A stretch of 64,000 bases of DNA. Source: Mesaphorura yosii (taxonomy: Eukaryota; Arthropoda; Collembola; Poduromorpha; Tullbergiidae). Shown here in pieces: positions 47,130 to 58,800 of the stretch. Where the stretch lies: the NCBI GenBank assembly GCA_009869945.1, contig WIXG01000226.1, positions 1-64,000 on the forward strand, read 5' to 3'. The notes under the pieces were generated by a model. The model was not told the origin of the DNA. It ran no database searches and was given only the letters and a program-made list of their open reading frames with translations. The position numbers and the translations under genes were made by a program. Position 1 is the stretch's first letter, and every line of letters starts with the position of its first letter.

Positions 47130-50100
47130 TTACACACCGAGAATTTCGTTCGATTTTGTTGTAGACTGCTGCGATTGATCCTGAGTCAGAATTTCAGGAA
47201 GCTGTTCGGATGGATGAGCTTTGCTGAAGTGTTTCTTGAGTGCGGCTCGTTGAACTGTGCGAAATGAACATGACGGACACGAGAAAGGTTTTTCATTACT
47301 GTGCACATACGAGTGAGCGCTCAGCGAACTTTTCTGACTAAATGCCTTCCGACATATTTTACAACGAAATGGCTTCTCTCCAGTGTGAACCCGAGCATGT
47401 CTGGAATTAGAATAGAAAGGAGGTCATCAATCAATCTGGAAAAGTTGTGGATAAACAAGCTGAACCTACCTTGCCAATAAACTTGGTTTGCTAAAGATTT
47501 TGGAACAGTGTTCGCATGTTCGGTTATCAGTGCTGTTGTTGCTGGAGTTCGCAGCAACTGATTGACATTTGGAATTGGAAGCCTTTTTATTGCCTGTGCT
47601 GCCCGATTGCTGCCGAGCGTCTCTAGACGAGGAGACCGCCGTGCTGCTCATCATTGCATTGTTGTTAATGACGTAGTGACTCATATTATTAACGTCCATA
47701 TTGAGCTCGTTTCCTCCGCTGTGCGTACTTTGCGATAACTGCACATTTTGCATAGAGGGAATCAATCCTAGATTCAGATCATTCAAGAGACTAAACGTTG
47801 GAGTTGATTGCTGCTGGCTACTCGAAAGCATGTTGCTAAATTCTTCTTTTGTCATTTCCACTGAACTCAAATCCTGCGCCGACCCCGTCTGTCCATTCCC
47901 AGTGGGCATGAATAAAATATTGTTGGCAGCATTGCTGTTTCCCAAAATGTCTGGCATTTGAACTTGGTTCATTGGTGGAATGAAAATTGTAACATTTTGT
48001 AAGAAATTCTCGTCAAGTTGTAAGGAGTTCAGATCAAGTCCAGAAATCTGAATGGTTGGCCCATCAATTGCTAGTTGAATGTTGTTCAAAACTTGAAGTG
48101 GTACAGAATTAGGGTCGTTTGCAACTTGATTCGCTGGTGTTGTTGTTTGATCACCCATTGATGTCATAACTGTGGGAATACTGCCCGTGCCTGCCTGGTT
48201 GTTTAATTCTAAAGATGGAAGTGAGGCCTTGCCTTGCAGAACCTGGACGGAAGGAAGTACTTGCTGTGTGGACGTCACCACCACATTCGGCGGAGCTATC
48301 ACTTTTGAGGAACCTGTTGGCCTGGTGTAACTGGTGCTGGAGCTCTGCACATGAGTTGTATGTACAGTCGACACCGAAGTAGTAGTTTTAGTGTTGTTTG
48401 ACGTCGAAATTGGTTTTTGCTTTCTCGGAGCCTTGAAATGTGATTGAATATGAGCTTTTCTGTGCCCAGAGGTTCGGAACCAGCGTTCGCAATTCGGATG
48501 TGGACATTTGTACGGTTTTGAGTTTGTATGAAGCCTCATGTGAACACGGAGACTGCTCTTCGTTGCAAATAAGTTGTTACAAACGTGACATGAAACTGAT
48601 TTTCCACCTGTATGAACTCTCATGTGCACTTCCCGTGTTGATTTCACCCTGAAAGTCTTCGAGCAAATGTGACACCTAGAAGATTAAAAAAATATATTAT
48701 GTTAAATGGCGTTCTTTGAATTCTGTAGTACACAGGTCTTACTTGAACGGTTTCTCGCCGGTATGAATTCGGAGATGCCTTTGCAGGTCTGATCGCTTTT
48801 TAAACGCTCTGTCGCAGAATTGGCATTGGTTTAACTTGCCGGGTGGTATCGATTCAGCTGCTCGTTCTTGACGAGCCTTTTGTTCTTGCGCTCTCAATTC
48901 GTTGTAAATCTTCAAGGAAATCGGACGCGAAGACTCGCGAATTTTTTCTACTTCTTTCTTGGATTCTGCTTCAGCGACAGCGGCTTGAGAATCAAGAAAA
49001 TCGTGCAGGCTTTGAACTTGCAAAGCCTTTGAAACCGTAGGTTCAGGTTTTGAACTCGTTATCGGTTCAGGCTCCGGCTGAGACTGGACGTTATAAAACT
49101 GGTAAGACTCAGTAACGTTCCCATTTTGGGTTTGAATGGTAGTCGATGGAGTCGGTTCTACTTGCTCGGCTGCAATGCATTGACTGTTATTGGGAAGATC
49201 TAGAGAATCCACCTATTTTAAGAATATACAAGTTAATATACTTTATCCACTACTGACTATTGACTTGACGAAACTTCTTAAAATCCAAAACTTACCCCAA
49301 GAACAAAATTTGAAGGGTCAAATACATTTTGATGAATTTGTTGATTTTGGGGTTCAATTGTATACTGAAGAGTGACGTAGCCATTTGCATCTTGGATTTG
49401 CTGTATCTGGACATTGCCGTTTGAATTGGCTAAGGTTTGTGGTGGTAAATTAATAGATCCGGACAAGGCCGGCATCTGTGCAGTGGAATTTATAGATCCA
49501 GAATTTTGTACAGAAAATTGCATATCTTGAAGGCTGCCGTTGCTTTGCATATTGTCCATCGCGAGGCCTGTGGAACGAGAATATAGCTCATTATCCTCTT
49601 CAGATTACCCAGGTGTCAAAGCTGTCTAGAAGTTGAATATGTTATTACCGTTTAGGAAATCGTCATCCGTGAAGCTGCTGACAGATAATCCCTGAAGACA
49701 TGATTGAACTTGAGACTGATTAAGAATGTTCTGTGTTTCGGGGCCGGCTGAGTAATTTCTATTCTTGTTCTCCAATTCAGGCAAGCTGGGATCGGTTGTG
49801 CTACTTCCAGAATTACTGTATGCCACAATTTCTCGACGGTGCGTTTTAATGTGCTTACGACAAGCAACACTGGTTTTAAATTTCTTTTGACAATGTGGGC
49901 ACATGAAGTTTCTTGCACTTGAGTGAGTTGCCATGTGTCGCGTCAAGCTCCCATTCGTGGTAAAGGAAAGCTTGCAAGTTGAACACTGGAATGCTCTGAC
50001 CCCTTCGTGAGTTTTGATATGATTCTTCAGAACACCAGATGAAACAAAACTCCGCTGGCACTGGAAACACTGGTAAGGTCGCTCACCAGTATGAGATCGG

Positions 50101-53100
50101 ATCTGAGGATTACAAATGCGTGAAATGAAACTAGTCACATATACATCGATTCAAAAATATTGCTGATCTTACGTGTTGTTTCAAATGGGATGACTTCTTA
50201 AAACTCTTGGGACACATCTTGCATTTATACTTTCGTGGTTTGCCGTCAGTTGAGCCAACCGCGCCCAAAGTATGAACGGATCGGTTTAGAACTGGGACAA
50301 CAAGACCATCTTCAGTGATTTTGAGGGGATCGGGCAGATCAACGTGGGGATGATTCTCTCCTATTCTTAGCAATTTCCGTCGTCCAGTGAGCCCGAGGGC
50401 GTTCCTTGTGTGAACTCTCGTGTGAATTCTTCGTTGTCCGGAAGTACGGAAACATTTCCCACAATGTAGACATGGGAATGGCTTCGCACCCTACGGATTA
50501 GGAAGAAGGAACGATCAAAATACTAGTACAATATCATTTAACGTCTCTTCAGTTGCAGCTCACCGTATGCAGTCTTTCATGTGCTCGCAAGGAACTCAGC
50601 ATTGAAAATCTACGCTGGCATGTTTGGCATTCTAATTCCTTCACTCCCATGTGCGTTCTTAAGTGCTGCTTTAGCGTAGAATTCACGGCAAAGGCTTTGT
50701 CACAGACGTAACACTATCAATAAAACGGTTAGATTATCACTGTATCTTTGCAGTCAGTAATTCAATACCGCGTCTTACTGTAAAAGGTTTCTCCTGAGTA
50801 TGAACACGAATGTGACGAATGAGATCAGATGGCTTCCGAAAGGCTTTGGAGCACGAGGAACACAAATGATACTTTGTCTCTCCAACTTTTTTAATTTTCA
50901 CAAGACATGATCCTGCTTTCCCCTGTTCGTTATGAATCAAATTCACTTCCGAAATTGGTCCTTGTGAATCGGTTTTATCTTTCGAGTCATCGTTTTGCTG
51001 CTGTTCCTTGGGGTGATTATCTCCGCTCCCCTGAATCAAATAGCATAATAGAAATGTTTCATTACACAGAGACACAGTTAGTTCAATCAACAGATGGTAG
51101 TACACTTACCAGTATGATCATATTTGCCGATTGATTTAGTGTTAAAGGCATAGCTTTATTGACCTCCGTGTGTCCAGAACCTTGCTGTTGCTGCTCCGTG
51201 GCTGCCTTTGGCTTTGACATGCTATATGTTATCGTATTTGGAATGGTGGTGACAACTATCGATTTGTGCGGATCCATTGACATTGGCACGAGCTTGGGTG
51301 CATTTTTGGAGACAGAAATGAGACCACGGGGATACTAAATTTTCAAAGAAAAATTGACAATGACATGACTAGCGCTGCTAATATACAAATCTATTTCTGA
51401 CTCAGCTGACTTCCTCAGACAAGTGGCAAGCTTACCGAATGCACAGCATGGACCTTTGCAATGTGGTTGTTCAGCGTTGCCAGTCGACGATACACGCAAG
51501 TGCACTCTAAGCACTTGAAGGCATTTTCGTTTTCTGCTGGTGTCACATGCACCTTCAGGTAAATTGCACAAAGATTAGTTATTTGCCGACCATCCAAATT
51601 AAAAACTTTAGCTTCTACTTACCTTAAGCATGTGGGCTTTTAAATTGCCTCGCTGGCTAAACTTGCAGGAGCATAGTTGACAAACGTGCGGTTTCACTTT
51701 CTCGTGAGTGGCCAAGACGTGGCTGTCAAGAGTGCCCTTCTGATTGAATCGCCTACCACAATGTTTGCACTGCAAAAAAATTCGACAAATTATAGAGGTT
51801 TCGCCACCTCAACCATTTCAAATTTAGTCTATACGTACCTCAAATGGCTTTTCCCCAGTGTGGACTCGGATGTGACGCTGAAGTTGGGAAGGTTTTTCGA
51901 ACAGCTTCCCACAAACATTACAAGCCCTGAGCTTTTTTGCTTCCGCTTTAGAGGGAATTTGTGAAGATGTCCCAGTTGGAGAAATGGACTGATTAGATTT
52001 AAATTTCCGTTTTTTCGTGTTTAAAGTCTTGAGTTCTTTTCTAACTGCAGCATGCTCTTTCGCGTGGTCCTTCAATAAAGCGGCTTGATTAAACGATTTA
52101 CCGCACAGTCGGCACCGATGAAGCATGCATTGTTGGGTTCTCGTCCGGTGCACATCTAACGGTAAAAATAAGGAGCGGAGAGTCAAATGAGTTTCGCTTT
52201 CTACTTTTTGACTGACATCCTACTATCTCACAATTCTTACCTAGATGAGCCTCCAGCCTGCCTTTGGTCGGGAACTCGTCTCCACATTCAGCACACACCA
52301 AGTTTTCTTCTTTTTCGTGGATCCTTATATGGCTCCTTAAGCTTGCAAGCCTTGAAAGCTTTGTAGAACAAACCTGGCATTGTAAGCTCCCTGACTTTTC
52401 AGCTTCGTGTAACATTCCATGAAGTTTTAGATTCGCCTCATAATTGAAACTACTCGGGCACTGGTCACAACGGAACGATTTCTCGTCCAAATGTTCTAAC
52501 TTATGCCTCCTGAACGAAGGCCACTTTGGAAAATCTTTCTGGCAGATATTGCAATGAAATGGTCCATCTTTACTGCTAAGCTTTGGCTTCACCGCAGCCT
52601 CATTGTCCACTTTCTTCTTAGCCTTCGAGATACTTTTGATTGGCTTTCTTCGTCCAATACTCAAACAATCTTTTATCTGCTTCGGGTGTAGAGTTAGGCC
52701 TTTTCTGCTGCTTTGTACCTCGGTTGATTCCAGGCTTTTAGTTTGCTGTTGAAGCTTTCCTCCAGGAGTTTTCTTGGTTCCTGAATTCGAAAGGCTCGTT
52801 GCAATCGAAGCTTGGGGCGGTGGAGGGTTCGTATGCTCCTTTGATATGTAATTTTCAACACGGTCTTGTTGTTGAAGTGGTACCGGTATAAAGTGGAATG
52901 ACTAGAAAGTAAAATAATTAAAATTTAATACCACCCGAGAACTTCGACATTACTACATAGATGTTAGACTCACGGTATTGTTTCGAGGATTGAGGATTTC
53001 GCTACAATCATCGAGGTTAATGTCAGAAAACTGTGCCGGGTCGATGAAATAGCTGCCATCCTGGTCGATAACTTTTAAAACAATGGACGCCGGATTACTG

Positions 53101-53246
53101 CTGTCTACAAACACGTTATCTCCTAGAAGTACACGATCTCCAAAAAAGGAAGACGAAACTGCTTCATCAAAACCAGTGCCACTCAGGTCCACACGAATCT
53201 CTCCTCCACTGTTGGAGACTGGTGAAGGCATTACGAGCTCTTCCAT
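47130..53246 (-). CDS. ZNF236: ZNF236-like multi-C2H2 zinc-finger protein
   Basis: Exons (minus): 52974-53246, 52241-52901, 51839-52155, 51623-51769, 51436-51552, 51110-51334, 50779-51030, 50564-50713, 50173-50490, 49649-50102, 49296-49567, 48743-49212, 47470-48675, 47130-47400. All phases fit, giving 1,710 residues (human ZNF236 about 1,845). I count about 24 C2H2 fingers in clusters separated by acidic or Gln/Asn/Thr-rich spacers. ZNF236-specific likenesses are [11 protein letters not shown] then [27 protein letters not shown] then [17 protein letters not shown], and the spacer [20 protein letters not shown]. One finger has C-x4-C spacing (CPHPNC). Probably a nuclear DNA-binding regulator; target unknown. 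The start lies 584 bp from the divergent RNASEH2B start. Confidence 0.9.
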
Positions 53247-53830
53247 GATTCACCCTTGTCAATCCAACCAGGGATCGTTCAATTGTCGTTAATCTATACG
53301 ACGCAACAGATAAAAGGCTGAATTAGCTTTATATATTCCCTAAAACTGATTAACTGTGAAATTTTAAGCGAATAATCCATCTAAGGACCCTTACCTTACG
53401 TAGCCATCATCTTGACGGTGCATCCAAATTCGCAACTTCAATGAAATCTGTCATTATTCCCCCTAATTGAGTGCTTGATTGCTAGTTGTCAAATATTCAG
53501 ATGATTTCAGGTAAAATATATCCCACAAATAAAATCAAATTGTTTACCATTTACAAAGCCCACCAAAAGACTCGCATTGAAGCCGTTGCATGTTAGAGGG
53601 CGCTCGAATCCTTCATTTAGACTCTCAAGTTGAATTTTATGAATGAATCGAAAAATGCAGCGGGATTTGCCACTTTCTACTCTTTTAGCTTGTTCTAATC
53701 CGGCCGAACGAACGAATGTGGAAAGCATTGTTGAGTGCCTGAAAAGTGTACAAATCGAACTTTCGGCTTTCGGAATTAAAAGATCTCAAAAGTTTTAGAT
53801 TTTGGAATTACTGGACTGTGTTTGCAAGAA
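53247..53830. promoter_or_regulatory. Shared upstream region of ZNF236 and RNASEH2B
   Basis: 584 bp between divergent start codons. A 73-residue minus frame (53507-53728, starting MLSTFVRSAG) lies inside it. A possible ZNF236 5' UTR exon ends near 53,397, where a CTACG then GTAAGG donor is visible on the minus strand. I cannot place a core promoter. Confidence 0.4.
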
Positions 53831-55428
53831 ATGGCTAGAGACAAGCCAAGTTCAACTTCATCTAAAACGAAGACCCCGAGCCGCGAAACAGATGAGTCTG
53901 TCGAAGTCGAGGAGGTTGAAGTTGGACCGGAATCCGAAGCCGATGCTGATGGTTCCAGTTCCGAGATTCAAGACTGCATCGACGATAATGACGAGGAAGT
54001 GACTGTTATTACTGACAAAAGAAGCAGTAGAAGGAGACGATCTGAGGATCCTGAAGACGCCGTGCCCGATAAGATCAGTAATTTGATCCAGAAAGTGGTT
54101 TTCGCTCATGAAAGTAAGCTCTGAATGGAATTTCAAGCGTGAGTGCGTTTTCGCTAACTTTGAATTGTTGAATGATTTCAGGCATTTCTAAAATTGGATG
54201 GGATAATGTTGAAACCGTACAAGTTACACATCCCCGCACCATGTCACCTGCGCTGGTTTTAATTCACACTAAAAATACAGACACTGACGAAACGATCTCT
54301 GCTGATGGACACCAATTTTTCATTTATGAAGTGCTGACAATGACACAGGATACGAGGTAAGTTCAGCTGCAAGGTTCTCATTAATGTATCATCAGTTTCA
54401 ATTTATTCTAACCCTCCAACTTGTTAATTAGGAGTTGGTTTGTTGGTGACAACGTTGTATCAGACGGGAATGTGTATACATTCACGCCAATGGATCCATT
54501 GTTCCTGATGGCTTTTGCGATGTCGAAAGTAAGGCTACGTTTGTAAAATCGTAACTATATTATAGATATAGTAGAATGAATTGTTTCATTGCCTTTTTAG
54601 TCAACTCAAGCGCGGCCTCTGTTTGATCACTTGGAGGAAGTATTTCCCAGAAAGTTAGCAAAGATACTGAGCCATAGGATTTCGTTGAAACAGCTCGAAA
54701 ATATTTCATCAAGGAAAGGTAAGACTGCATTCTGATCGAAAGCATAAAGCTGATTTTAAATTGATTAACGTATTCTTTCCAGCTGTTGTTGATATTGAAG
54801 CGTACGTATTTTCTGAATCCAACACCTTGTCATGGTTGTCTCAGAAGGTTAACAAGATTGCAGAGTTTCTCCGAAGTAAGAACATCAGTAGTTCGGAATC
54901 CTCTGTATCAATCAATTTCACGAAAGCATCTGATCCTAAATCCTCTGAGTAAGCATTGCTTGGAAGGTTTGAATAATCCTTCTTTGAGACCTACAGCCAC
55001 CTGCAACCCTTCTGCGTTTACGTTTCAGGTCGACTGAATATTTGCGGTATGCGGCTGAAATTGTTTGCGAATATGTGGATGAGGAATTGCAAGCCAAATT
55101 ATTTGCGAAACTTGGACTCCCGATTGTTCGACCCAAACGAAAGATCAGTAATGAGGACGATTCTGGGAGTAAGAAGTTGAAAACAGTGGATAATATTCAA
55201 CCACTTGAAGATTATGGCTTGGCAGTGAAAGTGACGCCGCAAGGCACAGCAAAGGTAGTACATTGTGCCGTAACGCTTCCTTAGGGCAGTCTCTTTTTGT
55301 CATTGTCTTATGTCTCATGGTACTATTTTGAACTCTAGGCTGGAAGAACAAAAGCAATGGAATTTGAGAAAGCCGCGAAGGGAACCCATTTGTTGTCCAA
55401 GTTCTTCCAAGTTAAACCTAAATCTTAA
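53831..55428 (+). CDS. RNASEH2B: Ribonuclease H2 subunit B
   Basis: A non-catalytic subunit of the trimeric nuclear RNase H2 that removes ribonucleotides from DNA. Exons 53831-54113, 54182-54356, 54432-54528, 54601-54718, 54783-54948, 55029-55254 and 55339-55428 fit in phase to give 384 residues (human 312). The first 90 residues are acidic and low in complexity, which accounts for the extra length. Family blocks: FFIYEVLTMTQDTRSWFVGD, VYTFTPMDPLFLMAFAMSK, FPRKLAKILSHRISLKQLE, TLSWLSQKVNKIAEFLRSKN, EYLRYAAEIVCEYV and LQAKLFAKLGLP. The C-terminal GTHLLSKFFQVKP resembles the PCNA-interacting end of human RNASEH2B. The ATG at 53831 is the first in frame. A plus-strand AATAAA lies at 55574-55579. 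Confidence 0.9.
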
Positions 55429-55451
55429 GTCTGATATGAGATGTTGTTATT

Positions 55452-55889
55452 TTAATCATGAAAGCTAAGAGGCTGACTCAAATCAGAGTACCATTTTGGT
55501 ATGTTTCCGGGATTGAAATCCGTCCCTTCCTTATATCCAAGTTTTGTTCCTAGGCTGTTCAATGTGACGCGATAATAAATTATGTCCCGAGGTCCGCCTT
55601 CAGCACGATAATAAACATTCATTTGAAAGACGAAAATGAAGGAATTCATCTGACTTTTTGACTTCCACACTCTACTGTACATAGGTTAAATATTTGGGCC
55701 ACTTGAGGGGGTTTCGATATAACACCAGAAAAATGGTAGGCGACCTTGTCCACTTTGTAATTGAAGAAATCGCCTTGGTTGGTATTCGACTTTGTGACTG
55801 CCGCTCTCGCTCTTTCCAAAACCAAAATCTTCTGACCAAGGCTGAATGATTGCGGGTGTCAGGGCTTCGATTTTGATAAATAATTGCAA
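55452..55889 (-). pseudogene. Unidentified coding-like region with frame breaks
   Basis: Two minus-strand frames look protein-like in composition. One (55686-55889) carries IQPWSEDFGFGKSESGSHKV and LPFFWCYIETP; the other (55452-55682) carries NVYYRAEGGPRDIIYYRVTL and GTDFNPGNIPKWYSDL. In a third frame, GDFFNYKVDKVAYHFSGVIS also reads well across part of the first. No intron of usable size joins them, so a broken gene or a frameshifted copy is as likely as a real gene. I do not recognise the family. The plus-strand poly(A) signal of RNASEH2B falls inside it. Confidence 0.3.
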
Positions 55890-58800
55890 TGAAAATCCCT
55901 AACGCGAAGCATCACGATCAGAATTTATTGAGAATTGCTTTTACTTCTGAGCATTGAAAAGTCCTAGCCCATAGAATTGTAGCAATTTGCAGTGACAAGC
56001 TTCGTGCTCTTTGGTGTGGCCGCAGTAGAGTGAAATTTCTGTTAAATTGGCCCTCGATTATTTGAAATTGTGCGAATTTATCCTAGGTCACACCAGGGCA
56101 TTAACTGACAGTGAGACAAAACGTACAAAAGACATCATTAATCAATTTGATAATGACATCTATACTCTTACAAAAAAATACAGGCATTTGTGCCGTTTGA
56201 TAAATTGTTATTTGATAAACCATTTAAGCCTAAATGGTTGTTCCGAATTCCGAGTACGAAATTGGTAGAATACTCCTTCTCAATGTTGTAATGACGCTTT
56301 CGTCGAAGATGATTTACCATTTGTCAAAGCCAAGCCACGAGGCCTCTGTGGAAGTGGAGACTCTTGAACATTTTATTCAAAATGATAAGGCATCACAAAG
56401 ATACGCGTCTTCTCAACAAGTCAGCACGCAACATCGGTCATCTTGCTGCCGCTGCTTACCACGTCGTCCGTAGCCTTTCATTTGAATTAGGAAGAGCTTT
56501 GAAGTCAGGAACATAGGCTTTTCATAGAAAGTTATTATTGACTTTTAATCTTTCAATTCCGCAGCAATGAAATGGTAAGTGTGAGGAAAGTAAAAAGTTA
56601 AATGCCATTTTTGTTGGACGGGCCTGGGGCCGTCGGGCCGCCAGTCGGGGTTGACTGGACTTGAAGTGGGCATCGTGCTAAATCTCTCCGCTTGGTGTGA
56701 AATGGAAATTGTCGATGAACGGTTTCCTTTGAATGCATTAGAGCACACAGGATTTAAAATCCTCTTACCACGCTCACTTTGTTTGGCTGTTACCTGTGCC
56801 TGCCATAAACGATTACTCTTGTACAAGGCAACGGTTGCCGCTCGCTGCCAATCCTCTGAACTTAATGGATTCGGTGAAAATGAGTTTTACATGGAAAAAT
56901 TTGTTCAGCTTCATCTCTCATCTGGTTATGTCTTGCAGGCCTGTACAACGTATAGCGTACAGGTAGAGGAAGCTTTGTTATTGCAAAATGAAAGGTCTAT
57001 TTATGTTATAAATTACACCTCCCGCTCACACTGGCTGGCTGTTGGCTTAGACTGGCCAGTGTTATGAAAAATGGCTCTCACTCTGCATCAGAACGTCCTC
57101 TAGAAACTTCCAGCCTTTCATTATTTAGGTGCGTAATGATTATTGCCATTGCTGGAATACTATAACAATAAACATTAACTCACGCACTCCGTAATAAAAC
57201 TATGGCCAGGGTTGGCGGTGGCAGCCCTGGCCAGGGGTTCATCTTTCTTCCTTCTACTGACCCAGATTACCAAGTCAGCCTGATGCGAACCCAGCAGCCA
57301 GACCAGTCGAATAGGCAGGTTTGTGTTTATGAGATTAAAAATGAAAATGGCATGTATGAAATGACTTCTGTAGTCTCATGCTCATACTGGATAAATGGAT
57401 ATGTCCAATTCATTTCACTTGATTTTTTATACACTGCAGTTTCCTTGACGTATTTCTTCATGCTGCCGTTTCCTATCTACTTTGTCCTTTCTTTTGGCAG
57501 TTCAGCTCAATTCGGGTACTCCTGCTGAGCCTTCTCGTCTTCTGATGAGTGGCAGTAGCTTGTCTTCTTCATGAAGCTTCTTCTTTTCTTCTACGTGTAT
57601 TGATTCCAGTTTTAGAAGTCGTCTAGGGAGGCCTGGTCTGTTCTGGTCTGACCGGCTTTGATATGGCTGTCACTGTCACTGATGACTGCTTTGAAAATCA
57701 TGATCTTGGTCTTGGTTGATGAAGATCTACTTCTGTGTAGAAAAAACAGAGACGTAGATAGACAAGAAGAGCACGTCGAGAGACTGAGAGGAGAGAGAGA
57801 CTCTTGGTTCACGAATCACGATGACAAGTTCCACTCCTTCTGAACGCGATTCACACCGTGCACGCGAAGCACTTCGTATGTCACCGACAAGAAACTCTAT
57901 ACGGAGCAAATTCCCCAAGTGATTTCTTGAAAATCTCGTTTCGGAAGATTTCCAGTGAGATGAGATTTTCGCACTTTCCGGCAATAACACCTTCCACAGT
58001 TGAATGCTTTTGCAATGAGTCGTTTTATTCGCTCTATTCGCAATTTGCACACATTGTCCACAGTTAATTGTTTCAAGGTGACTTGTTTCCAGCAAATGGT
58101 CCCGAAATGTTTCATGGAAATCGTTCCAAGATAAATTCGCACTGACATCTGCGCTGGGTAATATTAGTATGGATGAGGTGGCTCAACGGTGTGCGATGTA
58201 ATCTTTGATAAATTCGTGTCATGACGCACGTTTTTGTGCCATGGAACTTTGATTTTGGAACTGGAACTGCATTTCCCAGCGTAAATGAAGGTCATCAGAT
58301 ATCGAGGCGGCGCGTTTTTGATGCCAAAACTATCGTCGCTGAAGAAGTTTCAAGGTTTATCGCACTCATAGTTCCGTCACATCAAAAGAATGCATAAAAG
58401 TCAGGCCTCACCACGCCGCGCAGGCTGAGATTGAATGACAGTCAAATAACGAAGGTTGATACGTGTTTGGCTCCTGAGTACTATTGGTCTTGGGAATGTG
58501 AATGTGCACGTGCACTATCTCTAATTTGCTACATTTCTGCGTGCCTATTATGCTCAAGAGAAAGTGCAGAGGAGCCAACATAAAACCAAGATCTATACGA
58601 ATGCTAACATACGGCTTGCATTGAACGTGCGAAATCTACAACTGTATGTATTTGGTTATTTGGTTAAGACTGACATTTGTTTGAGAGTGTCATTGTTTAA
58701 GTCGAAAGCTCACCCAAATTGAAAACCAAGCTCAGCTCACATTAAAGAGCCTCTCCAATGCGAATTTGCAGAACAAGCTTAGCGATTGATGCCATTTTCA

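Noticed and set aside
53507-53728. 73-residue minus frame between ZNF236 and RNASEH2B
   Set aside because: Not recognised. It may be part of a ZNF236 5' UTR; support is insufficient for a gene call.
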